64,000 bases of DNA. Origin: Burkholderia multivorans ATCC BAA-247 (GTDB lineage: Bacteria > Pseudomonadota > Gammaproteobacteria > Burkholderiales > Burkholderiaceae). The translations under genes were made by a program, and so were the position numbers. Positions 53,683-61,701 of this stretch are shown piece by piece. The notes under the pieces are model-generated. The model was not told the origin of the DNA. It saw nothing but the letters and a program-made list of their open reading frames with translations, and did not search any database. Each line of letters starts with the position of its first letter. The stretch's first letter is position 1. Location: positions 1,302,001 through 1,366,000 of the forward strand of contig NZ_CP009831.1 of the NCBI RefSeq assembly GCF_000959525.1, in the 5' to 3' direction.

Positions 53683-53971
53683 GGCGCGCACGGTACGCCT
53701 GACGCCGCTGGCGGAGGCCGACCTCGAGGCCATCTGGTCTTACACGTACAAGCGCTGGTCGCTCGACCAGGCTGAGCGCTATATCGGCGAGCTGAGCGCG
53801 GCGTTCGAGCGGCTGGCGCGCCGGGAGTCGGTAGGGTGGCCGAGCCGCGCGGGCGGCAACTATTCGCGGTACCTGGTCGGTTCGCACGTGGTGTTCTATC
53901 GGGAAACGACCGAAACCCTTGACGTCATTCGCGTGCTGCACCAGCGGATGGATGTCGACCGACATCTGTAA
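53672..53971 (+). CDS. parE: ParE-family toxin
   Basis: 99 residues of the RelE/ParE fold: VRLTPLAEADLEAIWSYTYKRWSLDQAERYIGELSAAFERLA and the C-terminal VGSHVVFYRETTETLDVIRVLHQRMD, with the family's Arg/His end. ParE toxins poison DNA gyrase; RelE-like mRNA cleavage is less likely without the RelE catalytic set. Starts inside parD, so translation is coupled. Confidence 0.9.
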   Translation: MPVKARTVRLTPLAEADLEAIWSYTYKRWSLDQAERYIGELSAAFERLARRESVGWPSRAGGNYSRYLVGSHVVFYRETTETLDVIRVLHQRMDVDRHL

Positions 53972-54079
53972 GCCAGATCGACCCGCCATCGCAGGCATGA
54001 AGCGCCACGTCACCGCCGCCGATCGAACGTGACAACCGGATGCGGCACGAACCTCATGCGCGCCGCATCCTGCACTGCA

Positions 54080-55381
54080 TTACTCGCTGCTCGTCCACTC
54101 CACATTCGCGCCGACCGAGCGCAGGTTCTCGACGAAACGCGGATGCGCGCGCCGGATCGGCAGCGCGTTCATGATTTCGGAGCGGCCTTCGATGCTCGCG
54201 GCGACCATCAGCAGCGCAATCGCGACGCGGATGATGTACGGGCTCTCGACACGCGCCGGCGTCAGTTGCAGCCCGCCGAACGTGATCAGCCGGTGCGGAT
54301 CCGACAGCAGCACGTGCGCGCCGAACTTCGACAACTCGCCGGACCAGCCGAGCGCGCCGTCGTAGACCTTGTTCCAGAACATCGCGCTGCCTTCGGCGCG
54401 TACGCCGAGCGCGATGAAGATCGGCAGCAGATCGACCGGCAGGTACGGCCATGGCGCGGCCTCGACCTTGGTCAGGATGTTCTGCGTGAACGGCCGGCGC
54501 ACGCGCAGCGGGCCGTCGCGCTCGGCGCGCGACCAGCCGTCGCGGTGCGTGACCTGAACGCCGAACTTCGCGAACGTGCGGTCGATCAGCGGAAAGTGCT
54601 CGGGCGACGAGTTACGCACGGTGATGTCGCCGCCGGTGATCGCGCCGAGCGCGAGGAACGTTGCGATCTCGTGGAAATCCTCGGCGAAGCGGAATTCGCC
54701 GCCGCCGAGCTTGCTGCCGCCCGTGACGCAGAGCCGCGACGTGCCGATGCCCTCGACCGCGACGCCGATCATCGCGAGGAACTGGCAGAACTCCTGCACG
54801 TGCGGCTCGGACGCCGCGTTCATCAGCGTCGACGTGCCGTTTGCCGCCGTCGCGCACAGCGCGAAGTTTTCGGTGGTCGTCACGGACGCATAGTCGAGCC
54901 AGTGATCGTTGGCCGTCAGCGGGCCGTCGGCACGTACGATCAGCGAATCGGACGTGCGCTCGATGTGCGCGCCGAAGCGCTCGAACACCTCGACGTGCGG
55001 ATCGATTTCGCGCACGCCGAGCGTGCAGCCTTTCACGTCGTTCTCGAGCCGCGCGACGCCGAAGCGCGCGAGCAGCGGCGGAATCAGCATGATCGACGAG
55101 CGCATCGCCTCGGGCAGGCGATGGACGGCCGGGTCGAACGTCGTGTTGCGGTGATGGAGTTCGAGCAGGCCGGTCGTGAAATCGACCGACACGTCGCTGC
55201 CGAGCGTGCGGAAGATATCGAGGATCTTGCGCACGTCGGTGATGTCCGGCACGCCGATCAGCCGCAGCGGCTGGTCGGTCAGCAGGGTCGCACAGAGGAT
55301 CGGCAGGACGGCGTTCTTGTTCGCGGACGGCTTGATGTCCCCGCGCAGCGGGGTGCCGCCGTGGACGATGAGATTCGACAT
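54080..55381 (-). CDS. MurA-like enolpyruvyl transferase paralogue
   Basis: 433 residues of the EPT (MurA/AroA) fold. UDP-GlcNAc 1-carboxyvinyltransferase features are present: SANKNAVLPIL (equivalent to AKNAALP, with Lys22), GCTLGVREIDPH containing the Cys115 equivalent, and VDLLP for the Asp305 region. However, several blocks highly conserved in MurA (the ENRF loop and the C-terminal RGYE region) are replaced by NKVYDGALGW and RRAHPRF. It is likely a second, divergent paralogue, not the housekeeping murA. Fosfomycin sensitivity is possible as the Cys is kept. Isolated gene. Confidence 0.8.
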   Translation of the reverse strand: MSNLIVHGGTPLRGDIKPSANKNAVLPILCATLLTDQPLRLIGVPDITDVRKILDIFRTLGSDVSVDFTTGLLELHHRNTTFDPAVHRLPEAMRSSIMLIPPLLARFGVARLENDVKGCTLGVREIDPHVEVFERFGAHIERTSDSLIVRADGPLTANDHWLDYASVTTTENFALCATAANGTSTLMNAASEPHVQEFCQFLAMIGVAVEGIGTSRLCVTGGSKLGGGEFRFAEDFHEIATFLALGAITGGDITVRNSSPEHFPLIDRTFAKFGVQVTHRDGWSRAERDGPLRVRRPFTQNILTKVEAAPWPYLPVDLLPIFIALGVRAEGSAMFWNKVYDGALGWSGELSKFGAHVLLSDPHRLITFGGLQLTPARVESPYIIRVAIALLMVAASIEGRSEIMNALPIRRAHPRFVENLRSVGANVEWTSSE

Positions 55382-55549
55382 GATATGGGGGCGTATCGGT
55401 GGCTGACGTAGGCCCATATGATGCCATTGGTCGGCGCAGGGCGTGGAGGGTTCGGACGGGAAAAGCGGCTATCTGCCTGCGGGTTGACAGTGTTTGACTG
55501 CTGCATTGCACGTTGCGCCGCACTTGCGAGGCGCGCGCCGCCGGCGAGC

Positions 55550-55585
55550 AAAAAAGCAGCGGCCGGCCACGATCAGGGCCGGCCG
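55550..55585 (-). terminator. Rho-independent terminator of the MHS transporter gene
   Basis: Read leftward: CGGCCGGCC and GGCCGGCCG form a 9-bp stem with an 8-base loop, then CTGC and six T residues. It lies 20 bases past the transporter stop. Confidence 0.85.
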
Positions 55586-55604
55586 TCGCGTTATCGCAAA
55601 GCGA

Positions 55605-56912
55605 TCACTGCGCAGCCCGCATCCGCGCTGCCACCACGAGCGAAATCAGGCAGCCGGCCGCTAGATAACCGGCGACGAGGTGCCACGAGCCGCCGGCCAG
55701 GCTGACGAGGCCGACCGCGATGAACGGCGTGAACCCGCCGCCGACGACGCTCGCGAACTGGTAGCCGACGCCCGCGCCGCTGTAGCGATACTCGGCGCCG
55801 AACAGTTCGGTGAACAGCGGCTGCTGGACGCTGACGACCATGTCGTGCGCCGCGTTCGCGAGCAGGATCGAGAACAGCACGATCCATACGATCGACCGCG
55901 ACTCGAGCGCGACGAAGAACGGCACCGCCGATGCAAGGCCGATCAGCGCGCCGATCAGATAGATGCGGCGCAGCCCGAAGCGATCGGCGAGCCACGCGAA
56001 GCACGGAATCGTCACGCAGCTCACCGCGCCGACCAGCAGCCCGATGTTCAGGAACAGATCGCGCGACATGCCGAGGTTCGACGTCGAATAGCTGAGCGCG
56101 AACGCGGTGACGATGTACATCGTGAACAGCTCCGCGAGCCGCAGCGCGACGATCAGCAGAAACGCCTTCGGATGACGCGTCAACGCTTCCAGTACGGGCA
56201 GCCGCAGCTTGCGGTGGCCGTGCTCGACCTTCTCGACGAACTCCTGCGACTCGTCCATGCTCTTGCGCACCCACAGCCCGATCAACACCAGCACGATGCT
56301 GAACACGAACGGCAGGCGCCAGCCCCAGGTCTTGAACGCGGCGTCGCCGAGCGTGTGGCTCAGGATCGACACGATGCCGGTGGCGAGCACGAGCCCGACG
56401 CCGTAGCCGACCTGGACGCCGCTGCTGTAGAACGCCTTCTTCTGCTTCGGCGCACTTTCGACGGCCATCAGCGCCGCGCCACCCCATTCGCCGCCGACCG
56501 CGAAGCCCTGGATCGCACGCATCGCGACCAGCAGCACGGGCGCCCACCAGCCGATCGTCGCGAACGTGGGTAGCAGCCCGATCGCGACCGTCGACAGCCC
56601 CATCAGCATCACGGTCAGCACGAGCATTCGCTTGCGGCCGAGCCGGTCGCCGTAATGGCCGAACACGACGCCGCCGAGCGGACGGAACAGGAAGCCGACG
56701 CCGAACGTCGCGAACGCCGCGAGCGTCCCCATCGTCGGACTTACTTTCGGAAAGAACTCGGCGTTGAATACGAGCGCGGCCACAATCCCGTACAGCAGGA
56801 AGTCGTACCAGTCGACGACGGCGCCGACGAAGCTGCCGATCGCGGCCTTGCGGGCCTGGGTGCGTGCCCGGGCGCCGGCAGCGGCGTCGAGGGTGTCGAA
56901 GGTCGGGGTCAT
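55605..56912 (-). CDS. MFS metabolite:H+ symporter (MHS family)
   Basis: 435 residues with twelve membrane segments. AAIGSFVGAVVDWYDFLLYGI, FLFRPLGGVVFGHYGDRLGRKRMLV and GFAVGGEWGGAALMAVE are signatures of MHS carriers (ShiA, KgtP, ProP relatives), which import organic acids with protons. AGGAG precedes ATG 56912. Divergent from 4-hydroxyphenylpyruvate dioxygenase, suggesting uptake of an aromatic or keto acid feeding that enzyme. Confidence 0.88.
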   Translation of the reverse strand: MTPTFDTLDAAAGARARTQARKAAIGSFVGAVVDWYDFLLYGIVAALVFNAEFFPKVSPTMGTLAAFATFGVGFLFRPLGGVVFGHYGDRLGRKRMLVLTVMLMGLSTVAIGLLPTFATIGWWAPVLLVAMRAIQGFAVGGEWGGAALMAVESAPKQKKAFYSSGVQVGYGVGLVLATGIVSILSHTLGDAAFKTWGWRLPFVFSIVLVLIGLWVRKSMDESQEFVEKVEHGHRKLRLPVLEALTRHPKAFLLIVALRLAELFTMYIVTAFALSYSTSNLGMSRDLFLNIGLLVGAVSCVTIPCFAWLADRFGLRRIYLIGALIGLASAVPFFVALESRSIVWIVLFSILLANAAHDMVVSVQQPLFTELFGAEYRYSGAGVGYQFASVVGGGFTPFIAVGLVSLAGGSWHLVAGYLAAGCLISLVVAARMRAAQ

Positions 56913-57266
56913 GTTGATGTCTCCTGGCACGGGCGCATCAGGCTCGCGGGCCGGTGCCGCGCCGATGCTGCATTGAGTCGATGAGTGAACGGAGAATAGG
57001 GCGCGCGCCGCACGCCGGCAATTGGCCGATCGGTCGAGTTGCGCGATTATCGTTCAATTGCGTGCGTTTATCGAACGCTTTTGGGGTTTGCACTGAGCGG
57101 CCCCGGCAGTTGGCCGTTCGGCCAGGGTGTGCCGCCGTGAACGATCTGGTTAAAATCTGCACCATCGAAAGTTCGCCCGGCGCCGGCGGATGTCGGCCGT
57201 CTCGGCGGCCCGACATGCGGTTGCGCCGGGCCTCGTCCCCATAGAATGCATCCCTCGGAGACTGGA
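56913..57266. other. 354-base divergent promoter region, MHS transporter / dioxygenase
   Basis: Contains GCGATTATCG at 57043-57052 followed within 20 bases by a related TTTATCGAACG. The same 10-mer occurs at 53343-53352 before the IclR gene, where it is part of the palindrome GCGAT-T-ATCGC. Otherwise GC-rich with no gene. Confidence 0.45.
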
Positions 57267-58394
57267 ATGTCCGGCAATCCCCATCCACTGTCCAGCGATA
57301 CGCCGCCCGTCGACGATCCGGCCGCCAATCCGCTCGGGATGGCGGGGCTCGAGTTCGTCGAGTTCGCGGCGCCGGTGCCGGACGCGCTCGCGCAGCGTTT
57401 CGAACAGCTCGGCTTCAAGGCGATCGCGCGGCACGTCAGCAAGGCCGTGACGCTGTATCGGCAGGGGCAGATGCATTTCCTGATCAACGCGGAACCGGAC
57501 TCGTTCGCCGCGCGCTACGCCGAGGAATACGGGATGGGCGTCTGCGCGATCGGCATCCGCGTCGCGAATGCGCGGCGGTCGTTCGAACGCGCGATCGAAC
57601 TGGGCGCGTGGGCGTTCGAGGGCGAGCGCGTCGGCGTCGGGGAGCTGAAGATTCCGGCGATCCAGGGCATCGGCGATTCGCATCTGTACTTCGTCGATCG
57701 CTGGCGCGGGCGCAACGGCCAGCGCGGCGGCGTGGGCGACATCTCGATCTTCGACATCGATTTCCGGCCGATCGACATCGCCACCGCGCACACCGATCTC
57801 GATTTCGCGGGCACCGGGCTGCAGCAGGTCGACCATTTCACGCAGACGGTCGGCGCCGGGCGCATGCAGGAGTGGCTCGACTTCTATCACGATCTGCTGC
57901 ACTTCCGCGAGATTCACGAAATCGATGCGCACTGGCACGTGTCCGAGGAGTCGCGCGTGATGGTGTCGCCATGCGGCGCGCTGCGGATTCCGGTGTACGA
58001 GGAAGGCACGCGCCGCACCGAGCTGATGCACGCGTATCTGCCCGACCATCCGGGCGAGGGCGTGCAGCACATCGCGCTCGCGACGGACGACATCGTTGCG
58101 TCGGTCGACGCGTTGCGGGCGAACGGCGTCGAGTTCATCGAGCCGCCCGCGCGCTACTACGACGAGGTGGACCGGCGGTTGCCGGGGCACGGCGTCGATC
58201 TGGACGCGCTACGCCGCCGCGCGGTATTGATCGACGGCGAGATCGGGGAAGACGGCGTGCCGCGGCTGTTCTTCCAGACGTTCGTCAAGCGCCGGCCCGG
58301 CGAAATCTTCTTCGAGATCGTGCAGCGCAAGGGGCATCACGGTTTCGGCGAAGGCAATCTCGCGGCGCTCGCGCGCGCCCGCGACGCAAGCTGA
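57267..58394 (+). CDS. hpd: 4-hydroxyphenylpyruvate dioxygenase
   Basis: 375 residues, two vicinal-oxygen-chelate modules. Iron ligands are visible: first His in QQVDHFTQ (about residue 193), second His in GVQHIALATDDI (about 270), and Glu in GEIFFEIVQRKG (about 353). Converts 4-hydroxyphenylpyruvate to homogentisate in tyrosine degradation. ATG 57267 has GGAG upstream; an earlier in-frame ATG exists without a site. The later steps (homogentisate dioxygenase and others) are not in the window. TyrB at 16115 makes its substrate. Confidence 0.92.
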   Translation: MSGNPHPLSSDTPPVDDPAANPLGMAGLEFVEFAAPVPDALAQRFEQLGFKAIARHVSKAVTLYRQGQMHFLINAEPDSFAARYAEEYGMGVCAIGIRVANARRSFERAIELGAWAFEGERVGVGELKIPAIQGIGDSHLYFVDRWRGRNGQRGGVGDISIFDIDFRPIDIATAHTDLDFAGTGLQQVDHFTQTVGAGRMQEWLDFYHDLLHFREIHEIDAHWHVSEESRVMVSPCGALRIPVYEEGTRRTELMHAYLPDHPGEGVQHIALATDDIVASVDALRANGVEFIEPPARYYDEVDRRLPGHGVDLDALRRRAVLIDGEIGEDGVPRLFFQTFVKRRPGEIFFEIVQRKGHHGFGEGNLAALARARDAS

Positions 58395-58493
58395 ACGCAG
58401 GCGCCGCCTGCTGCGCCCGGCCGGTCGGTCCGGCCTTCCGCGCTTTGCCGATGCGTGTGCGGGCGTGCGGGGAGGCTGCCGCGCCGCGCCGCG

Positions 58494-59828
58494 CTACGCG
58501 GCGATCAGCTTGCGGCTCTGGCGTCGCATGCCGTCGAAGATCGCATCGGCGACATCGGCCGGAAAATCGGCCGGCAGGCGTGCGCCGACTTCGGCAATCA
58601 CCGGTTCCGTGCGCGCCGCGACGGCGGCGAGCGCGGTACGTACGTCGTCGTCGGACAGGCCGACGCGCCGTCCCTGCGCGATCCAGTGGCGCGGCTGGAT
58701 GTCGGCGATCGCGTAGTGACGATTCTTGCCGCTGACGGCCATCGCGAGTCGCGCGCGACGCGGTGCCAGCTGGTTGCGGCGCGTGCCGATGATCGGATGC
58801 GCGGACAGCACGTCGTACAGCGGCGTGCTGCGATACGTGTTGCCGGGCAGAAGCGCGATGCTGAAATTCTTGGCGTGGCCGTCGATCGCCGCGAGTACCC
58901 AGAACACGAGCTGCGCGACGAAGAAGTTCATCCGGTCGCGCGCGGCATCGACCGAATTCGCGAGGATGCCCATGATCGTGTCGATGCCGGGGCCGCCGTC
59001 CGATTCGTATTTCGCGGCCGGCGGCGTGCCGGTCGCCTGGCACATGTCTTCCTGCGGCAGCCGCAGGATCCACGTGCCGTCGCGCGACAGCCGGCGATCG
59101 AAGCGCTCGACGATCAGCACCTTCTGATCGTCGAACTGGCCGATGTCGCAACGCGCGACCGGCAGGCCATAAGCGGCGACGATCTTCGAGCACAGCCACT
59201 CGTTTTCGACGGACGTGCGCATGTCGGCCTGCATGTTGCCGACGCGCCCGAGCGGCAGCTTGAAGATGTGCGTCGTCGGCGTGCTGCCGGACGGCACGAG
59301 CCAGCGGTTGCCGTGACGCAGCAGCGCCGTCTTTTCCTGCGCGCCGGCGATCGACAGCCGCAGGTCGGCCTCGTGTTCCGCATGACCGGGCAACGGCGCG
59401 GCGGTCGACTGGCGCAGCACATCGGCGACCGCCGCGTCGTCGAGCACGGTGCCTTCGATCGTGTCGAGGTCGACCGGCGTTTCGTCGGGCGGCAGCAGTT
59501 GCAGGGCGCCGACGCAGTCGCGGCCGATCGACGCAAGCAGCTCGAACGGCGAGGTCGAGCCGAGCCGGTAGCGTTGCGCGATGCGGCGTCGAATCGGCTG
59601 ACTGTCCGGCAGCAGGTTGTCGAAGTAGCCGGCGACGACCGCGCCGTGATGCGGCTGGTTGCCCGGCGTGAACGGCAAAGACAACGACAGCGGTCGCCCT
59701 TGCGGATCGTCGATCCATGTCGGCAGATAGACGAGGCGCTCGACGCCGCGCCAGACTTCCCAGTAGCCGACCGGGATGCCGTTCATCCATAGATCGAGGC
59801 GATCGTGGCGGGTGGTGCGGACGACCAT
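58494..59828 (-). CDS. hipA: HipA-family serine/threonine kinase toxin
   Basis: 444 residues: N-terminal subdomain with LPFTPGNQPHHGAVVAGYFDNLLPDS, the phosphorylated-loop motif SIAGAQEKTALL, and the C-terminal kinase core with Asp316 and Asn321 (AIDGHAKNFS) and Asp339 (LYDVLS). All catalytic residues are kept, so the kinase should be active. E. coli HipA phosphorylates glutamyl-tRNA synthetase; targets vary in other HipA proteins. Two bases separate it from hipB and GGGAGGAC lies at the end of hipB. Confidence 0.9.
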   Translation of the reverse strand: MVVRTTRHDRLDLWMNGIPVGYWEVWRGVERLVYLPTWIDDPQGRPLSLSLPFTPGNQPHHGAVVAGYFDNLLPDSQPIRRRIAQRYRLGSTSPFELLASIGRDCVGALQLLPPDETPVDLDTIEGTVLDDAAVADVLRQSTAAPLPGHAEHEADLRLSIAGAQEKTALLRHGNRWLVPSGSTPTTHIFKLPLGRVGNMQADMRTSVENEWLCSKIVAAYGLPVARCDIGQFDDQKVLIVERFDRRLSRDGTWILRLPQEDMCQATGTPPAAKYESDGGPGIDTIMGILANSVDAARDRMNFFVAQLVFWVLAAIDGHAKNFSIALLPGNTYRSTPLYDVLSAHPIIGTRRNQLAPRRARLAMAVSGKNRHYAIADIQPRHWIAQGRRVGLSDDDVRTALAAVAARTEPVIAEVGARLPADFPADVADAIFDGMRRQSRKLIAA

Positions 59829-59830
59829 CG

Positions 59831-60316
59831 TTACCAGTCCTCCCGCTTTGCGACGCGGCGTTTGCGCGGCGTGGCGGGCGTCCGTTTGCCGGCGGCGCCG
59901 ACGGGCGTTTTCGCTGCGGGTGCGGTTGCAGCCGTGCCGGCAGCGGCCGGTGCGGACGACGAACGCCGGCGCGCCGGCCGTTTGTTCGGTGCAACCGGTG
60001 CATCGGGGAGGGGCGCGGTGTCGGCCGGTGTCGAGTCGCGTCGGCTATTCGCGCGCGTCCGAGCGTTGGCGGTAGCGGCGGTTTGCGCGACACCGGCCGA
60101 AGCGGCCGGATCGAGCGACAGACGCACGCCGAGCACGTTCAGCACTTTGAAGAGCCGTTCGATGCTGACTGCAGACGGATTCGCTTCGAGCTGCGCGTAC
60201 GTTTGCTGCGTGACGCCGAGGCGGGCCGCGAGTTGCGCCTGCGTGAGCCCGGCCGATTTGCGGAAGCCGACGAGGATCGGGCGCAATTGGGCCAACGTCT
60301 GAACGGGGAAGGACAT
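59831..60316 (-). CDS. hipB: HipB-family antitoxin with long basic C-terminal tail
   Basis: 161 residues: Xre-type helix-turn-helix at about 12-66 (KSAGLTQAQLAARLGVTQQTYAQLEANPSAVSIERLFKVL) and then roughly 80 residues of Ala/Pro/Thr with many Lys/Arg (KRPARRRSSS, KRTPATPRKRRVAKRE). E. coli HipB has only about 88 residues, so the tail is an unusual addition that may bind DNA or the toxin. CGGAG precedes ATG 60316. The four-site repeat upstream is its likely operator. Confidence 0.87.
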   Translation of the reverse strand: MSFPVQTLAQLRPILVGFRKSAGLTQAQLAARLGVTQQTYAQLEANPSAVSIERLFKVLNVLGVRLSLDPAASAGVAQTAATANARTRANSRRDSTPADTAPLPDAPVAPNKRPARRRSSSAPAAAGTAATAPAAKTPVGAAGKRTPATPRKRRVAKREDW

Positions 60317-60330
60317 GGGCGCTCCGGCGA

Positions 60331-60438
60331 AATACAGGCGATCGTTTGTCATCGAAGAATACAGTCTATGGTGTGTATCGGCAAAATACAAACTACAACC
60401 TGTATTCGACAAAAACAAACGATAGCCTGTCAGATCGA
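60331..60438. repeat. Four tandem hipBA operator sites at 27-bp period
   Basis: Half sites occur at 60332/60347 (ATACA, TGTCA), 60359/60374 (ATACA, TGTAT), 60386/60401 (ATACA, TGTAT) and 60413/60428 (AAACA, TGTCA). Each is ACA-N10-TGT and each starts exactly 27 bases after the previous one. The array lies immediately upstream of the hipB ribosome site, so it covers the promoter. E. coli hipBA also has four operators, but with a different sequence. Confidence 0.8.
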
Positions 60439-60779
60439 AGCGCGTGATACGACGAGACGAAACGCCGCGCAACGGTTCGCGGCTGTCCGAGCGACCGTCG
60501 TGGCGTCAGCGAGCCATGGCAACGTCATCGTCGAGTGACGCCTTGCCGGCACCCTCGGCTGCCCAAGCGGACTACGCAAACTGTTGCCGCAGCCGCAGGA
60601 AGTGCCGCTGTTTCGGCGGTATCAAATGAAGAAAAGGAGGGCGGCGACCGGTGCCTTGCTCCGGCTGTCGACAATCGATGCCGTCACCGCCGTGCGATGA
60701 CGGCAGGCGCCGCGCTCGATCCACCGCACCGCCTCGACAGAACGATTCCGCCCGCTCGCCGTCCGTATCGACGTCACGA
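60439..60779. other. 341-base intergenic region
   Basis: Between the hipBA operator array and the end of the CDF gene. I see no gene, terminator or RNA in it. Confidence 0.5.
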
Positions 60780-61439
60780 TCACCGGATCGAACGGCTCGC
60801 CCACGCCGCCAGACCCGGCCAATACGCGCAGGCCCGCCGAACGAAACCCGCGCCGGTCCGGATCACGATCGCGCCGATCGCCAGCGCGGCGAGATCGTCG
60901 ATGCGGCCGAGTCCCACCCACGCCGCACTCATCGCGACCGTCGCGAGCAATGCCGACAACGCGTCGGCGCGCACATGCCAGCCGTTTGCTTCGAGGAGCG
61001 CCGAACCCGTTTCCCGCGCCCTGGCGAGCAGCCACCGCGACAGCGCGACCTTGCCGACGAGCGTCACGACTACCAGTGCCAGCGGCACCGCGCCGGGCGC
61101 TACGCGCGGCGGCGTGTCGAAGTGCGTCGCCGCCTGCCAGATCATTTGCAACCCCATCGCGACGAGCAACGTGCCAAGCCCGGCAAGGGCGATCGGCTCG
61201 AACGTCGGTCGGCGCTCCGGCGGCAGCCGTGCGTCCATGCGGCAGGCGACGAGAAGCAGCGCGTCCGCGGCGAGATCCACCGCGGCGTGAAGCGTGTCGG
61301 CGAGCAGGCCGGATGAGTGCGCCGCCCATCCGGCTATGAGTTCGGTCGCGAGCAACAAGGCGTTGATCGCGAGACCGATGGCGAGGGCGCGGGAAGTGGC
61401 GGTGTGGAGATGAGGCGTGACGCGTGTCGGACGCTGCAT
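60780..61439 (-). CDS. Short cation diffusion facilitator (CDF) transporter lacking the cytoplasmic domain
   Basis: 219 residues, about six membrane segments. Metal-site motifs are intact: LLADTLHAAVDLAAD in helix 2 and GWHVRADALSAL (His-x3-Asp) in helix 5. CDF exporters (zinc, cobalt, iron) are normally near 300 residues with a C-terminal metal-sensing domain that is absent here; the protein ends soon after helix 6. ATG 61439. Truncated CDFs exist and can still transport, so this is probably a real short form. Confidence 0.82.
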   Translation of the reverse strand: MQRPTRVTPHLHTATSRALAIGLAINALLLATELIAGWAAHSSGLLADTLHAAVDLAADALLLVACRMDARLPPERRPTFEPIALAGLGTLLVAMGLQMIWQAATHFDTPPRVAPGAVPLALVVVTLVGKVALSRWLLARARETGSALLEANGWHVRADALSALLATVAMSAAWVGLGRIDDLAALAIGAIVIRTGAGFVRRACAYWPGLAAWASRSIR

Positions 61440-61605
61440 GGCGAATTCGTCTGTCGAATCGGGAGCAGCCTCGAACGCTACCGGCCGATGGTGGCACGCG
61501 CATGACGGAGCGCAGCGAACGACCTGGAACCGGCGCGAAAGGAAGGAGGTGCCATGGCGACGCCGATGCAGACTCGCCACCGCGCGAAGCGGCATAGCGA
61601 ATTTC

Positions 61606-61625
61606 GACATTATAGAAGTAATGTC
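61606..61625. promoter_or_regulatory. Inverted repeat GACATTA-N6-TAATGTC before the KfrA-like gene
   Basis: Perfect 7-bp arms in an AT-rich patch (about 61600-61690) that stands out from the surrounding GC-rich DNA and is probably the promoter. KfrA proteins repress their own genes, so this is the likely operator. An ATG at 61621 lies inside it and is therefore unlikely to be the start codon. Confidence 0.6.
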
Positions 61626-61701
61626 AAATACTGCGCCCGAAATAATTGAAAATCCAACGGATTACGTTATATTATTCACGAAAATCCTCCGCGCACCCGC
61701 C

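Noticed and set aside
58419-58435. GGCCGG-N5-CCGGCC hairpin between the dioxygenase and hipA
   Set aside because: Short stem with no T-run on either strand; not enough for a terminator call, and such GC palindromes are common here.
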